17,713 bases of DNA from JBBQXV01 sp043785585 (lineage in GTDB: Bacteria; Myxococcota_A; Polyangia; Polyangiales; Polyangiaceae): contig JAYVXB010000325.1 in the NCBI GenBank assembly GCA_043785585.1, positions 1-17,713 on the forward strand. Direction: 5' to 3'. Made by a program: the position numbers and the translations under genes. Below the pieces are notes generated by a model. The model did not search any database. It was given only the letters and a program-made list of their open reading frames with translations, and had not been told where the DNA came from. Every line of letters begins with the position of its first letter. Position 1 is the stretch's first letter. Below are positions 7,251 to 15,520 of the stretch, piece by piece.

Positions 7251-8153
7251 ATGCTCACGTACCATCGCGAGAGCAGCGTGGCGGCGTTGGGAGCGGTACG
7301 CGGCGCGCACTTCGCGCTGCACCGCTCGCTCTCCGCGTCGGTCGTCCGCACGCGCGGCGTCGTCGTCGAGCGGCTCCTCTTCCAAGGCGAGCTGCGGCAA
7401 CCTCCTCGCTCGACGCCGCGACAGACGATCCAAATCTTGCTCTCGGGGCGGATGCGCTTGCGGTCGGGTGGCGCCGAGCGATGGCTCGAGCCCGGCGACG
7501 TCTCCATCGAGCCGGCCGAGACGCGGAGCGATCTGGTCGAGCGCTGGGAAGGGGAGCCGTTCGAGATTGCGTGCTTCGAGTGGCAACCCGATTTCGGCGG
7601 CGCGCCGCGCGTTCGAGACTGGCGCGTCGAGAGGCTCGCGTCGTCGGACGTCGCGTGGCTGCGCGCGTTCTCGGCGGCGCTGCCGCACGCGCAGGATGGA
7701 GAGCCGAGCGCGGTGCATGTGTCGAACGCGCTCGCACGCTTGAGCGCCGCCGGGCTTCCGGTGCCCGCCGTCCCCGCTCGCGCGCTGATCGAGACGCTGT
7801 CCACGCAGAAGCGAGAGCTCGCGCATACGTTCGGTCGCATGCTCTCGAACCTGTCGGATCGCCCGATGATGGTCGACATCGAGGACGCCATGGGCCGCTC
7901 CGCGAGGCAGATGCAGCGCGTGGTCTCGAAGTTCTTCGACGGCTACAACTTCACTCCGTGCGGCTGGCGCGAGCGGCGGGACCGATGGCGTATCGAGATG
8001 GGCGCCACGCTCATGACGGCGCCGCACGCGACGACCGAGGCGGTCGCGACCGCGCTCGGTTACACGGGACCGCAGGCGTTCTGCCTCGCGATGGCGCGCG
8101 CGGGCGTGCCCTCACCGGGGGAAATCGGGCACGCGATCGAACGCCTTCGCTGA
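7251..8153 (+). CDS. AraC-family transcriptional regulator
   Basis: This 300-residue protein has a cupin-like N-terminal sensing region (about 35-110; IQILLSGRMRLRSGGAERWL and LEPGDVSIEPAE are typical beta-barrel strands) and a C-terminal double helix-turn-helix. The first DNA-binding unit is around residues 207-235 (VDIEDAMGRSARQMQRVVSKFF). The second is around 260-293 (TTEAVATALGYTGPQAFCLAMARAGVPSPGEI), matching the family's 'A..LGY.....F...F....G.SP' pattern, though with FCLAMARA where FxRxFKR is usual. The ATG at 7251 has no clear ribosome binding site. A TACACT hexamer at 7233-7238 could be a -10 box with a very short leader, but no good -35 accompanies it. The gene lies 55 bp after the three-gene unit on the same strand, so it may regulate that unit or be read through from it. 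Confidence 0.85.
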   Translation: MLTYHRESSVAALGAVRGAHFALHRSLSASVVRTRGVVVERLLFQGELRQPPRSTPRQTIQILLSGRMRLRSGGAERWLEPGDVSIEPAETRSDLVERWEGEPFEIACFEWQPDFGGAPRVRDWRVERLASSDVAWLRAFSAALPHAQDGEPSAVHVSNALARLSAAGLPVPAVPARALIETLSTQKRELAHTFGRMLSNLSDRPMMVDIEDAMGRSARQMQRVVSKFFDGYNFTPCGWRERRDRWRIEMGATLMTAPHATTEAVATALGYTGPQAFCLAMARAGVPSPGEIGHAIERLR

Positions 8154-8230
8154 CGCGCGCTACGCCGGCGAAAAGAACCGGTGCCTTGTCGCTGCCGAGC
8201 CCGCGCGCTCACTCGATCCACAAAATGAAA

Positions 8231-8261
8231 CTTGCCCAGGCGAACGAATCGCCTGGGCAAG
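8231..8261 (-). terminator. Intrinsic terminator of the protease gene
   Basis: A perfect 13-bp inverted repeat (CTTGCCCAGGCGA and its complement) encloses a 5-base loop at 8244-8248. On the minus strand the hairpin is followed by TTTCATTTTG, a U-rich tail, and it starts 11 bases after the protease stop. On the plus strand no U-tract follows, so it ends the minus-strand gene primarily and may only slow transcription coming from the AraC gene. Confidence 0.88.
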
Positions 8262-8272
8262 CCAAACCGACT

Positions 8273-9958
8273 TCACCAGCTGAGGATACCGCCGAGATTC
8301 TCCCACGAGCTCCCGGCCGGGAGGAACTTCGAGCCGTCCCACGCCTTGTGGAACATCCCGAAGTTTCCGCCGGCCGCGAAGATGTCGAGGCGGCCGCTCC
8401 CCCACGACACGATCTCCGGCGAGCCGACGATGCTGCCGCTGAGGCTCTCCCAACCGCTCGCCGGTCCCCAGCCCGTGCCGTCGAAGTACTTGTGATAGAC
8501 GGCGCCGTCCTGTCCTTGTCCGACGAGGTCGAGGCGATTGGTGCCCCAAGCCGCGACGCGCACCGAGCCTTGGAAGCTCCCGCCGAGGTTGTCCCAGTTG
8601 AACCACGACGATCCGTTCCACGCCTTGTGGTACGCGGCGGTGTCCAAACCTTTGGCGACGATGTCGATTCGATTCGCGCCCCACGCGACGGCGCTCAAGC
8701 CGCCGAGCAGATTGCCACCTTGCGACTCCCACGTCGTCTTCGACGGGTACCACGACGAGCCGTCGAACGACTTGTGATAGAGCGCGCCGTCCATGCCGAT
8801 GCCGAAAACGTCGATGCGGTTCGCGCCCCACGACACGGCTTTGACCGGACCGCGGAACGCGCCGCCGAGCGCGTCGTAGCCCGTCCAGCCGTTGCCGGTC
8901 CAAGCCTTGTGGTACATCTGCCCGTCGCCGCCGACGCCGAACACGTCGAGCCGATCGTGTCCCCACGACACCGCGCTCGGATGCGACATCAAGACGCCGC
9001 CGAGGTTCTCCCACGCCGTGCTCGAAGGCAGCCACTGCGAGCCGTCCCACGCCTTGTGGTAGAGCGCCATGTCGCCGCCGCGGATGAACACGTCGAGGCG
9101 GTCCTGCCCCCACGACACCGCGTCCGGCGTGCCGGTCGCCAGGCCGCCGAGGCCTTCCCAGCCCGCGCTCCACCCGTCGCCCATCCACGCCTTGTGGAAG
9201 ATCTGTCCGTCGCCGCCGCGGATGAACGTGTCGAGTCGGTTCGCGCCCCACGACACCGTGGACGAGAGCGGCTCGGACGAATAGTCGGCGGTGACGTTCG
9301 TGATCCAGCCCGCGTCGATCGTCGCGTAGTTCTCGTCGACGTGCGACGGCCAGTCGCCATCCGTGTGGTTGTGCACGACGGCGGCGATGCGTCCGTCGCA
9401 GACGAGCGGTCCGCCCGAGTCGCCGTGGTCGGCGAGGCCGGTGCCGAGATGAACGGCGATCGTCGTCGTATCGGCGCTCGTGATCGTCTCGGTGGCCGAG
9501 CGCTTGTTGCCGTAGGTCGTGGTGCCGTTGCTCTCTTGGTGAGCCCCGAAGCCGATCGCGGTGCACACCCGACCGACCGGCGGCAGCTGCGCCGTGTTGA
9601 TATCCATGGGCCGAATGCCGCGGATGGGCGCCGCCAGGTGCAGGAGAGCGACGTCCTTGCTGGCGTGCTTGAAGGTGGCGTCGACGGCGTGACTCACGAA
9701 GTCGGCCGAGCTGGTGCCCGTCGAGAAGGTCATGTTCATACCGAGGCAGTGCCCCGCGGTGAGCACGATACTCGGAGAGATCAGGGTGCCGGTGCACGAG
9801 CCGATCGACGCGTTGACGAAGCCGACGGCGAGATAGCCGCTCTCGGCGGTGCCGGCTTGGATGCCGCCGGTCTGATCGGACGTGGACTCTCCCGGTGCCG
9901 CGCTGCAAGCGGCGAGGAGCGAAAATACGCACAACGCATTCAATCGAAAGAAACGCAT
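8273..9958 (-). CDS. Secreted trypsin-like serine protease with seven-repeat DUF346/PLL-type beta-propeller
   Basis: The 561-residue product begins MRFFRLNALCVFSLLAAC, a lipoprotein-type signal peptide with lipobox Cys18. Residues about 33-225 form an S1-family protease domain with the catalytic triad visible: His70 in VLTAGHC, Asp102 in SKDVALLHL, Ser181 in HGDSGGPLV. The mature end may be IQAG at residue 33, matching trypsin's IVGG. Residues about 232-561 are seven repeats of about 47 residues of the type 'VSWGANRLDVF..GGDG..YHKAWDGS.W....WENLGG'. This is the DUF346 repeat, known from fucose-binding seven-bladed propeller lectins of the PLL/PHL group. A surface or secreted protease targeted to glycans is a reasonable inference. 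The start ATG 9958 is set by GGAGGT just upstream. A longer frame from 10015 lacks a signal-like start. Confidence 0.92.
   Translation of the reverse strand: MRFFRLNALCVFSLLAACSAAPGESTSDQTGGIQAGTAESGYLAVGFVNASIGSCTGTLISPSIVLTAGHCLGMNMTFSTGTSSADFVSHAVDATFKHASKDVALLHLAAPIRGIRPMDINTAQLPPVGRVCTAIGFGAHQESNGTTTYGNKRSATETITSADTTTIAVHLGTGLADHGDSGGPLVCDGRIAAVVHNHTDGDWPSHVDENYATIDAGWITNVTADYSSEPLSSTVSWGANRLDTFIRGGDGQIFHKAWMGDGWSAGWEGLGGLATGTPDAVSWGQDRLDVFIRGGDMALYHKAWDGSQWLPSSTAWENLGGVLMSHPSAVSWGHDRLDVFGVGGDGQMYHKAWTGNGWTGYDALGGAFRGPVKAVSWGANRIDVFGIGMDGALYHKSFDGSSWYPSKTTWESQGGNLLGGLSAVAWGANRIDIVAKGLDTAAYHKAWNGSSWFNWDNLGGSFQGSVRVAAWGTNRLDLVGQGQDGAVYHKYFDGTGWGPASGWESLSGSIVGSPEIVSWGSGRLDIFAAGGNFGMFHKAWDGSKFLPAGSSWENLGGILSW
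8276..9267 (-). repeat. Seven degenerate repeats of about 141 bp encoding the propeller blades
   Basis: The coding repeats each carry a conserved 'SWG.NRLD' core, a 'YHKAW.G' core and a closing 'WENLGG'. The Trp of the first blade's SWG core is at 9248-9250 (residue 237) and the last blade ends at the stop codon. Exactly seven units are present, the number needed to close a seven-bladed propeller. The units differ enough in sequence to be old duplications, not a recent expansion. Confidence 0.9.
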
Positions 9959-10403
9959 GAGACCTCCGTCGCGCGCCGTCGTTTGGCTGTGCGCGCGTGC
10001 GGCGGCCTTTCGCAACGCGCATGCCGCGTTCGTCGATCGAGAAATGCCGGCCGTTGCACGCGAAGAGCGTGGTTGCGCGCGCAGATGCGCGCGCGGCTGC
10101 GCAGACGTGAGGAACCCAATTGGTGTTGGTCGAAAACGTCCAGCTCGCGGTCACCGCTGTGGCTGACATTTTCCGTCCGCATCCTCCATGGCGCGTACGC
10201 CGATGCGCAGCGCACTCGATTGCGCGCGACTTTCGTCGAGCATTCTCATCGGCGCGCGCGGGCGTCGCCCAGACGGATGACGGGCTTGGCGGCGACCGGA
10301 CATTCTCCTACGCGATCGCGCCATCTCTTCGACACCGCGCGCGCATTCGACTGCTTGCTCTCGGGCCTGCCGTCGTCCAAAGGAATGCGACCTCGACACG
10401 ACG
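9959..10403. other. Divergent intergenic region between protease and kinase genes
   Basis: These 445 bp separate two divergent genes and must hold both promoters. I see no conserved small gene. Visible elements are the protease ribosome binding site at 9962-9967, a GC-only hairpin at 10075-10094 (GCGCGCGCA, two bases, complement), an AT-richer patch at 10113-10137 with the palindrome CCAATTGG at 10116-10123, and AAAGGA at 10379-10384, about 20 bases before the kinase ATG. No -35/-10 pair is good enough to call. Confidence 0.6.
9962..9967 (-). promoter_or_regulatory. Ribosome binding site of the protease gene
   Basis: The minus strand reads GGAGGT three bases before ATG 9958. It decides the start in favour of the lipoprotein signal peptide over the upstream in-frame codon at 10015. 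Confidence 0.75.
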
Positions 10404-12794
10404 ATGCGCGACTCCCTCGGCGGCGACGATCTCGAAGACGAATGGCGGCGTGCTGCGCGGGCTCGCATCGGCTCGACGCTCGCCGGCTTTGCGCTCGAAG
10501 CGCTGCTCGGCGTCGGCGGGACGTCGGCGGTCTACGCGGCACGACGCCCGGGAGGCGATCGCATCGCCATCAAAGTGATTCGTCCCGAGCTCGCGGGCAG
10601 CTCGTCGCGCGCGCGCCTCGCACGCGAAGCGCTGGCCGCGAACGCGCTCGCCGAGGTGGGCGGCGTGCGCGTGCACGAGCACGGAACGGAAGGAGGGGTC
10701 GCCTTCCTCGTCATGGATCTGCTCGAGGGCGAGACGCTCCACGCGCGTGCGCGACGCGGCGGCGGGAAGATCGCGATCGACGAAGCGCGACGCGTCGGGG
10801 TTGCGCTGCTCGACACGCTCGAGCACGCGCACGCGCTCGGCATCGTGCACCGGGACATCAAGCCCGAGAACGTGTTCCTCGCGAGCGACGGCCGCACGCG
10901 CGTGCTCGATTTCGGGCTCGCGCGCATCGAGCAGGCCGAGCCTCGGTTGACGAAGAGCGTGGCGACGCTCGGAACGCCGGCCTTCATGTCGCCCGAGCAG
11001 GCCCGCGGCCGCGCACGCGACGCCGATGCACGCACCGATGTCTGGGGCGTGGGCGCGACGCTCTTCACGGTGGTCGCCGGGCGCTTCGTGCACTCTGCGG
11101 AGAGCGCGAGCGAGATGCTCTTCATGGCGGGCACCGAGTCGGCACCGCCGCTCCGTTCGGTGTGCGCCGACGCGCCGCGCGCGCTCTGCGTCGCGATCGA
11201 TCGCGCGCTCGCCTTCCGTCCGGAGGAGCGCTGGTCGAGCGCCTCCGCGATGCGCGCCGCGCTGATGGCGACGGACGACGCGCTCGACGTGGTCCACCAC
11301 TCCATCGGAACGACCCTGCCTGAAGAGGCGCCCGCGATGGCGCGGACGACGCCGCCCCCGGGGCCGCGCAGGGTTTGGCGAGGCCTGGTGGCGCTCGGCG
11401 TGGGCGCGGGGGCCATCGCCGCCCTCGGTGTCGCGCGCAGCCTCGTCACCTCGCCGCCGGCGCCTGCGGTGCCGAACGTCGCGCCGTCCGCCGCCGCGAG
11501 CGCGGCGTGCGACGACGAGACCGGTGACCTTCACGTCAGCCTGACCGGTCGCGATCGATGCAGCTTCGTCTCCATCACCGCCGCACTCCGCGCCGCCGCG
11601 CGATCGCGCGCTTCGCACAAGACGATCCACGTCGCGCGCGGGATCTACAGCGCCGCGAACAGCGGCGAGATCTTCCCTCTCGAGCTCCGCGGCGACGTAT
11701 CGCTCGTCGGCGAAGGATCGGACCGCACGCTCATCGAAGGGATCGGCGAGGTGAACCACCGGAGCGCGGGCGGCGCGATCGCCGACGACGCGCTCGGCGC
11801 GACCATCGTCACCGGCGATCCCGGCGGCACCACGCGCATCGCAGGCGTCGCGATCCGCAGCGGCGAGAAGGCCCCGCGCTTTCACGCCTTCGGCGTCTTC
11901 TGCGATCGCGGTCGCGCCGCCATCGGCTCGGCGCAACCCGATCCCAACTTGGTCATCGACCACGCGAGCTTCGGCGCTGCATACGACACCGGGCTCGTCG
12001 TCACCACCAGCGTCGAGCCCGTCGCCAGCGGATGCAGCGCGCGGGTGACCGCTTCGACATTCCAGGGCAGTTGGTACGGCGTCTTCGCGCTCGGCTGCGG
12101 CGCGGGGACGGGGGAGATTCCGACCGCAATCGCGATCGGCGACGACGATCCCGCGAGCGGCTCGACCTTCGACGGGCACGGACATCCCGAGGGAGCCGGC
12201 GTGCTGCTGTGGGGATGCGTCGCGCGTGCGAGCGTTCGTCATGCGACGTTCACGAATGGCGATGCCGGAGTGCGGATTGATCAGCGCGCGCCGCCGCCCG
12301 CCTTCGCAACGGGGTACTCGACGACGATCGAGGACTCGCGCTTCTCCAATCTGACGACGGCGGGGCTCAGCCTGTGGCGCGCTCCGATCGTCGAGCTCGT
12401 AGCGAACAATCGCTTCGAGAGGATCGCGGGGGCTGCGATCGCGCTCGACGATCACGACACGCCGGGCTCGCCGCGACTCGCGCGCGCGCGCGGCAACACG
12501 CTGGTCGGCAACGGCGTCGCACTTCGGATCGACGGCACCCACGCGCTCGACGCGTCGAGCGATTTCGGCACCGTGGACGATCCGGGGAACAACGTGCTCG
12601 CGTGCAGCGGCGGAGGCTCCGCGGTCGTGCAGTCGGTCTCGGGAGCGCTGTCGCTCGCGGGCAACGCCTGGGATCGTGCGGTGCCGCGCGTCGCGTCGCG
12701 TCCCGCGGAAGCAGCCGAGGTGCGGACGACCGTCGGAGGCGCGGTCGATCTTCGCGGATCGCGCAGCGCCGGAATCGCCTGCGCGCGGCGCTGA
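10404..12794 (+). CDS. Transmembrane Ser/Thr protein kinase with extracellular DUF1565-like beta-helix
   Basis: The product has 796 residues. Residues about 22-300 are a complete Hanks-type kinase: glycine loop LLGVGGTSAVYAA (about 34-46), ATP-contacting Lys57 in AIKVI, catalytic loop HRDIKPEN (Asp151), DFGLA (Asp169), and GTPAFMSPEQ for the activation/P+1 region. All key residues are present, so it should be active. RRVWR followed by LVALGVGAGAIAALGVA (about 326-345) is one membrane span. A Pro/Ala linker leads to a periplasmic part of about 430 residues. That part opens with a DUF1565-like segment (FVSITAALRAAA, TIHVARGIY, LRGDVSLVGEGSDRTLIEG) and continues as right-handed beta-helix repeats with N and G turns. 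The likely job is sensing an extracellular polymer or structural signal, then phosphorylating cytoplasmic targets. It is divergent from the protease-lectin gene and convergent, 3 bp apart, with the FHA regulator. Confidence 0.92.
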   Translation: MRDSLGGDDLEDEWRRAARARIGSTLAGFALEALLGVGGTSAVYAARRPGGDRIAIKVIRPELAGSSSRARLAREALAANALAEVGGVRVHEHGTEGGVAFLVMDLLEGETLHARARRGGGKIAIDEARRVGVALLDTLEHAHALGIVHRDIKPENVFLASDGRTRVLDFGLARIEQAEPRLTKSVATLGTPAFMSPEQARGRARDADARTDVWGVGATLFTVVAGRFVHSAESASEMLFMAGTESAPPLRSVCADAPRALCVAIDRALAFRPEERWSSASAMRAALMATDDALDVVHHSIGTTLPEEAPAMARTTPPPGPRRVWRGLVALGVGAGAIAALGVARSLVTSPPAPAVPNVAPSAAASAACDDETGDLHVSLTGRDRCSFVSITAALRAAARSRASHKTIHVARGIYSAANSGEIFPLELRGDVSLVGEGSDRTLIEGIGEVNHRSAGGAIADDALGATIVTGDPGGTTRIAGVAIRSGEKAPRFHAFGVFCDRGRAAIGSAQPDPNLVIDHASFGAAYDTGLVVTTSVEPVASGCSARVTASTFQGSWYGVFALGCGAGTGEIPTAIAIGDDDPASGSTFDGHGHPEGAGVLLWGCVARASVRHATFTNGDAGVRIDQRAPPPAFATGYSTTIEDSRFSNLTTAGLSLWRAPIVELVANNRFERIAGAAIALDDHDTPGSPRLARARGNTLVGNGVALRIDGTHALDASSDFGTVDDPGNNVLACSGGGSAVVQSVSGALSLAGNAWDRAVPRVASRPAEAAEVRTTVGGAVDLRGSRSAGIACARR

Positions 12795-12797
12795 AGC

Positions 12798-14234
12798 TCA
12801 GGAGGGACGGCGTCGTACGACGAGGGCGTGACGCTTGATGTACCGCGCGAGCACGTGGCGACTCGACAACCCGAGCGCCCGCCACGTCTCTTCGATCGCG
12901 CCGTTGTGCGCGTCGAGGGAGGCTTGGATCTGCGCGGGCGAGAGCTCGCTGCCCGGAGTCGACGACGTCGGCTCGCGCGGCGCGTCCTCGGCTTCGTCCT
13001 CCGGCGCGAGGACGATGGTGTCGCCGCGACTGGCGGCGATCGCGCGCCAAACCAGCGCTTCGAGCTCGCGAACATGCGTGGTGTAACGACGACGCAAGAG
13101 CGACAACACCATCTGCGGCGCAACCCGAACTTCGAACGCGCCGCGCACGCGGTCGGCGAATCGACGCGCGACGTCCGGCTCGGACGCGGCGATTGCGCGC
13201 AGGCGATGACGCAAGAGGAGCGGCACGTCGTCGCGCCGATCGTCGAGGCCGACCACGGCGACGCGCAGGGCGAAGCGCGCGAGGAGATCGTGCTTGAGGG
13301 ACTCGGGAGCGCGGTTGGTCGCGGCGACGAGTCGGAGATCGGCGCGGCGCGGACGCGTCTCGCCGAGCCGCACGTATTCGCCCGCGTCGAGCACGCGGAG
13401 AAAATGCGCTTGCATCGGCAACGGGAGCTCGCCGATCTCGTCGAGGAAAAGCGTGGTCCCATCGGCGTCGCCGACGAGCCCCGGCCGCTCGGGCATCCCG
13501 GCGTTCGGGTAGTTCTTCGCGTTGCCGAAGAGCTCGGCGTCGATGAGCGAGTCCGGAAAGGTGGCGGCGTTGCGGGCCATGAGCGGGAGGGTCGCGCGCG
13601 AGGACGACGCGTGAATGGCGCGGGCCACCAGCTCTTTGCCCGTTCCGCTCGGGCCTGTCACGAGGACGTGGCCCGGCCTTCTCGCGACGAACGCGATCGC
13701 TTCGCGCAGCGCCCACGCCGCCTCCGACTCCCCGACGATTCCGTGCGGATCGGCATCGCCGAAGGGAAACGTCGGCGCGCTCGAGCGGGAAGGCGCGACG
13801 CGGCGCTGGACGACGCGGAGCACGAGCTGACTCCCGAGCTCGATCACGTCGCCGACGCTCGCGATGTCGCGCGTGGTGTCGACGCCGTTGAGCATCATCC
13901 GCAACCGCCCCACGTTCTCGAGCGCGATGCGCTCGTCGCCGCGCGCGCCGACCGCGAGCTGAACGCGCGACACCCGCGGGCTCGCGAGGCCTGGCTGCGG
14001 CTCGAAGCTGCTCGGGCGCGCCCGAGCGAACGTGAGTCGCCTCTCGTCACCGTCTCGCTCGCCGCGGCCGAGCACCCGCGAAGCGCCGGGATTGCCGGGC
14101 GGCAAGAGCGCGACCTCGCCGACGCGCCAAGGCTCGTCCGCGCACCACGCGATCGCCAACGCGGGGACGACCGCGATCGCGCGACTGCCGTCGTCTCGCT
14201 GTTCGTTCTCCGGGAGGGTGTGGGTCGAGTCCAT
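12798..14234 (-). CDS. FHA - AAA+ (sigma-54 activator-type) - Fis regulator lacking GAFTGA
   Basis: From ATG 14234 the product has 478 residues. An FHA-like phosphopeptide-binding domain occupies about 35-145 (LGRG at 55-58, SPRVSRVQL, LNGVDT, DVIELG). The central AAA+ domain has Walker A GPSGTGKE (Lys200), Walker B TLFLDEIGE (Asp265-Glu266) and LRLVAATNR. The C-terminus has a Fis-like helix-turn-helix (about 430-472: LSPAQIQASLDAHNG, ETWRALGLSSRHVLARYI). After ELFG (234-237) the canonical HERGAFTGA loop is replaced by NAKNYPNAGMPERPG, so contact with sigma-54 is doubtful. The FHA domain suggests control by a Ser/Thr kinase. The frame extends to a TTG at 14288, and neither start has a clear ribosome binding site. 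It follows hmgA on the same strand after 94 bp, so it may be in the same transcript. Confidence 0.88.
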   Translation of the reverse strand: MDSTHTLPENEQRDDGSRAIAVVPALAIAWCADEPWRVGEVALLPPGNPGASRVLGRGERDGDERRLTFARARPSSFEPQPGLASPRVSRVQLAVGARGDERIALENVGRLRMMLNGVDTTRDIASVGDVIELGSQLVLRVVQRRVAPSRSSAPTFPFGDADPHGIVGESEAAWALREAIAFVARRPGHVLVTGPSGTGKELVARAIHASSSRATLPLMARNAATFPDSLIDAELFGNAKNYPNAGMPERPGLVGDADGTTLFLDEIGELPLPMQAHFLRVLDAGEYVRLGETRPRRADLRLVAATNRAPESLKHDLLARFALRVAVVGLDDRRDDVPLLLRHRLRAIAASEPDVARRFADRVRGAFEVRVAPQMVLSLLRRRYTTHVRELEALVWRAIAASRGDTIVLAPEDEAEDAPREPTSSTPGSELSPAQIQASLDAHNGAIEETWRALGLSSRHVLARYIKRHALVVRRRPS

Positions 14235-14328
14235 GGTCGTGGTCCGCGCCGCGATCCGTACTCGGGAAGGCGGGGCCTCGCCAGGCAACGCGGGCGAATA
14301 TCCCGCTCGACCGCTGGACGTCCTCGGG

Positions 14329-15516
14329 CTACGGCGTGGTTCGCCACGAGTCGTGGTACCCGACGTCCTCGAGCCCCGCCGCCTGCGCGGTCGGGACGAG
14401 CGGCAAGTACGTATCGATCATCACGGCGAGCTCGTCGGTTCGCACGGATCCGATGCTCGCCTCGTACGCGCCCGGATGCGGCCCGTGCGCGATACCTGCA
14501 GGATGAAGCGATATCGCGCCGGGCCCGACGCCGCGTCGGCTCGTGAAGTTGCCACGCAGATAAAGGATGACTTCGTCGCAGTCGACGCTCGAGTGCGGGT
14601 ACGGGCACGGGATCGCCTGCGGATGAAAGTCGGTTGGGCGCGGGACGAACGAGCACACGAGGAAGCCGTCACCCTCGAACGTCGTATGGATCGTCGGCGG
14701 CAAATGCACGAGGCCGACCTTCGGCTGGTACTTCTCGATCGCGAACGCGAACGGATAGACGAAGCCGTCCCACCCGACCACGTCCATCGGCGCGCGCTCG
14801 GTCTCGTAGCGCGTGTAGATTCCACCCTTCTTGACGAGGAGCTCGCGCGGTCCGTCCGGAAGATGATCGGGCGTCGCGATCGGTCCGAGCGGGCGAACGA
14901 AATCGCGATGCGTGTACGGCGCATCCATCCGAAGCTGCCCGACGGGATTGCGGAACTGATCGGGCACGAAGATCCCTTTGTGCCCGTGGCTCTCGAAGCA
15001 CATGAGGCGCATCGATTTCGCTCGCAGGTGCCAGCGATGAATCATCGCCTTCGGGATCCAGACGTAGTCGCCCGCCTTCACGTCGAGCCATCCGCACGGC
15101 GACTCGAGCGCGGCATCCCCTTCGTGGACGAACCAGAGCTCGTCGCCGTCGCCGTTCGCGAAGTACGAGTCGTCGGTCTCCGTCGGCCGCGCGAGAAGAA
15201 CCGTCAGCTGCGCGTTGAAGAGGATCGGGACGCGGCAGTCGATCATCTGCCCGCCCTCCTTCACGCGATCGCTCGCGTAGAGGCGGCGGCGGAGCGGATG
15301 CGGTGCGCGTGCGTCGGCTGCCGGCGGGCGGTATCCGCGATCGCTCGACGCGACCTCGCGGTGCGGCGTCACCGGCCAGCGATGATAGAAATAGCTGAAG
15401 GCACCGGCGAAGCCGCCGCGCGTGAACATCTCCTCGTAGAGGAGGTTGCCCGCTGCGTCGCGACACACCGTGTGCGGCTTCGGCGGGAGGACGCCCGCGC
15501 TCTGCCGATCGATCAT
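14329..15516 (-). CDS. hmgA: Homogentisate 1,2-dioxygenase
   Basis: This non-haem iron enzyme opens the ring of homogentisate to maleylacetoacetate in tyrosine and phenylalanine catabolism. The 395-residue product carries family features: EEMFTRGGFAGAFSYFYHRW near the N-terminus, DYVWIPKAMIHRWHL, GLVHLPPTIHTTFEG, and the C-terminal iron-site region with PYPHSSVDCDEVILYLRGNF and HPAGIAHGPHPG. His and Glu in the first of these last two motifs and His in AHGPHPG correspond to the His-Glu-His iron ligands. It is shorter than the roughly 440-residue proteobacterial and eukaryotic enzymes and resembles the shorter bacterial clade, judged from memory of that clade. ATG 15516 lies four bases after the hppD stop, with GAAGG nine bases upstream, so the two genes form one operon. 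Confidence 0.93.
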   Translation of the reverse strand: MIDRQSAGVLPPKPHTVCRDAAGNLLYEEMFTRGGFAGAFSYFYHRWPVTPHREVASSDRGYRPPAADARAPHPLRRRLYASDRVKEGGQMIDCRVPILFNAQLTVLLARPTETDDSYFANGDGDELWFVHEGDAALESPCGWLDVKAGDYVWIPKAMIHRWHLRAKSMRLMCFESHGHKGIFVPDQFRNPVGQLRMDAPYTHRDFVRPLGPIATPDHLPDGPRELLVKKGGIYTRYETERAPMDVVGWDGFVYPFAFAIEKYQPKVGLVHLPPTIHTTFEGDGFLVCSFVPRPTDFHPQAIPCPYPHSSVDCDEVILYLRGNFTSRRGVGPGAISLHPAGIAHGPHPGAYEASIGSVRTDELAVMIDTYLPLVPTAQAAGLEDVGYHDSWRTTP

Positions 15517-15520
15517 GCGA

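Noticed and set aside
8160..10169. Second long minus-strand frame over the protease gene
   Set aside because: It has Arg/His-rich repetitive translation produced by the DUF346 repeats read in the wrong frame. The other frame contains the catalytic triad and signal peptide.
7226..11323. Plus-strand open frame of 1365 codons spanning AraC, the protease and the kinase start
   Set aside because: It is antisense or out of frame to three well-supported genes and has arginine-rich low-complexity content. It is a by-product of GC-rich codon use.
10308..12542. Minus-strand open frame of 744 codons opposite the kinase
   Set aside because: It is antisense to a complete kinase with intact motifs, and its own translation shows no domain.
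14290..14306. GCGGG-N7-CCCGC between hmgA and the FHA regulator, considered as a terminator
   Set aside because: The stem is only five pairs and no U-rich tail follows on either strand.
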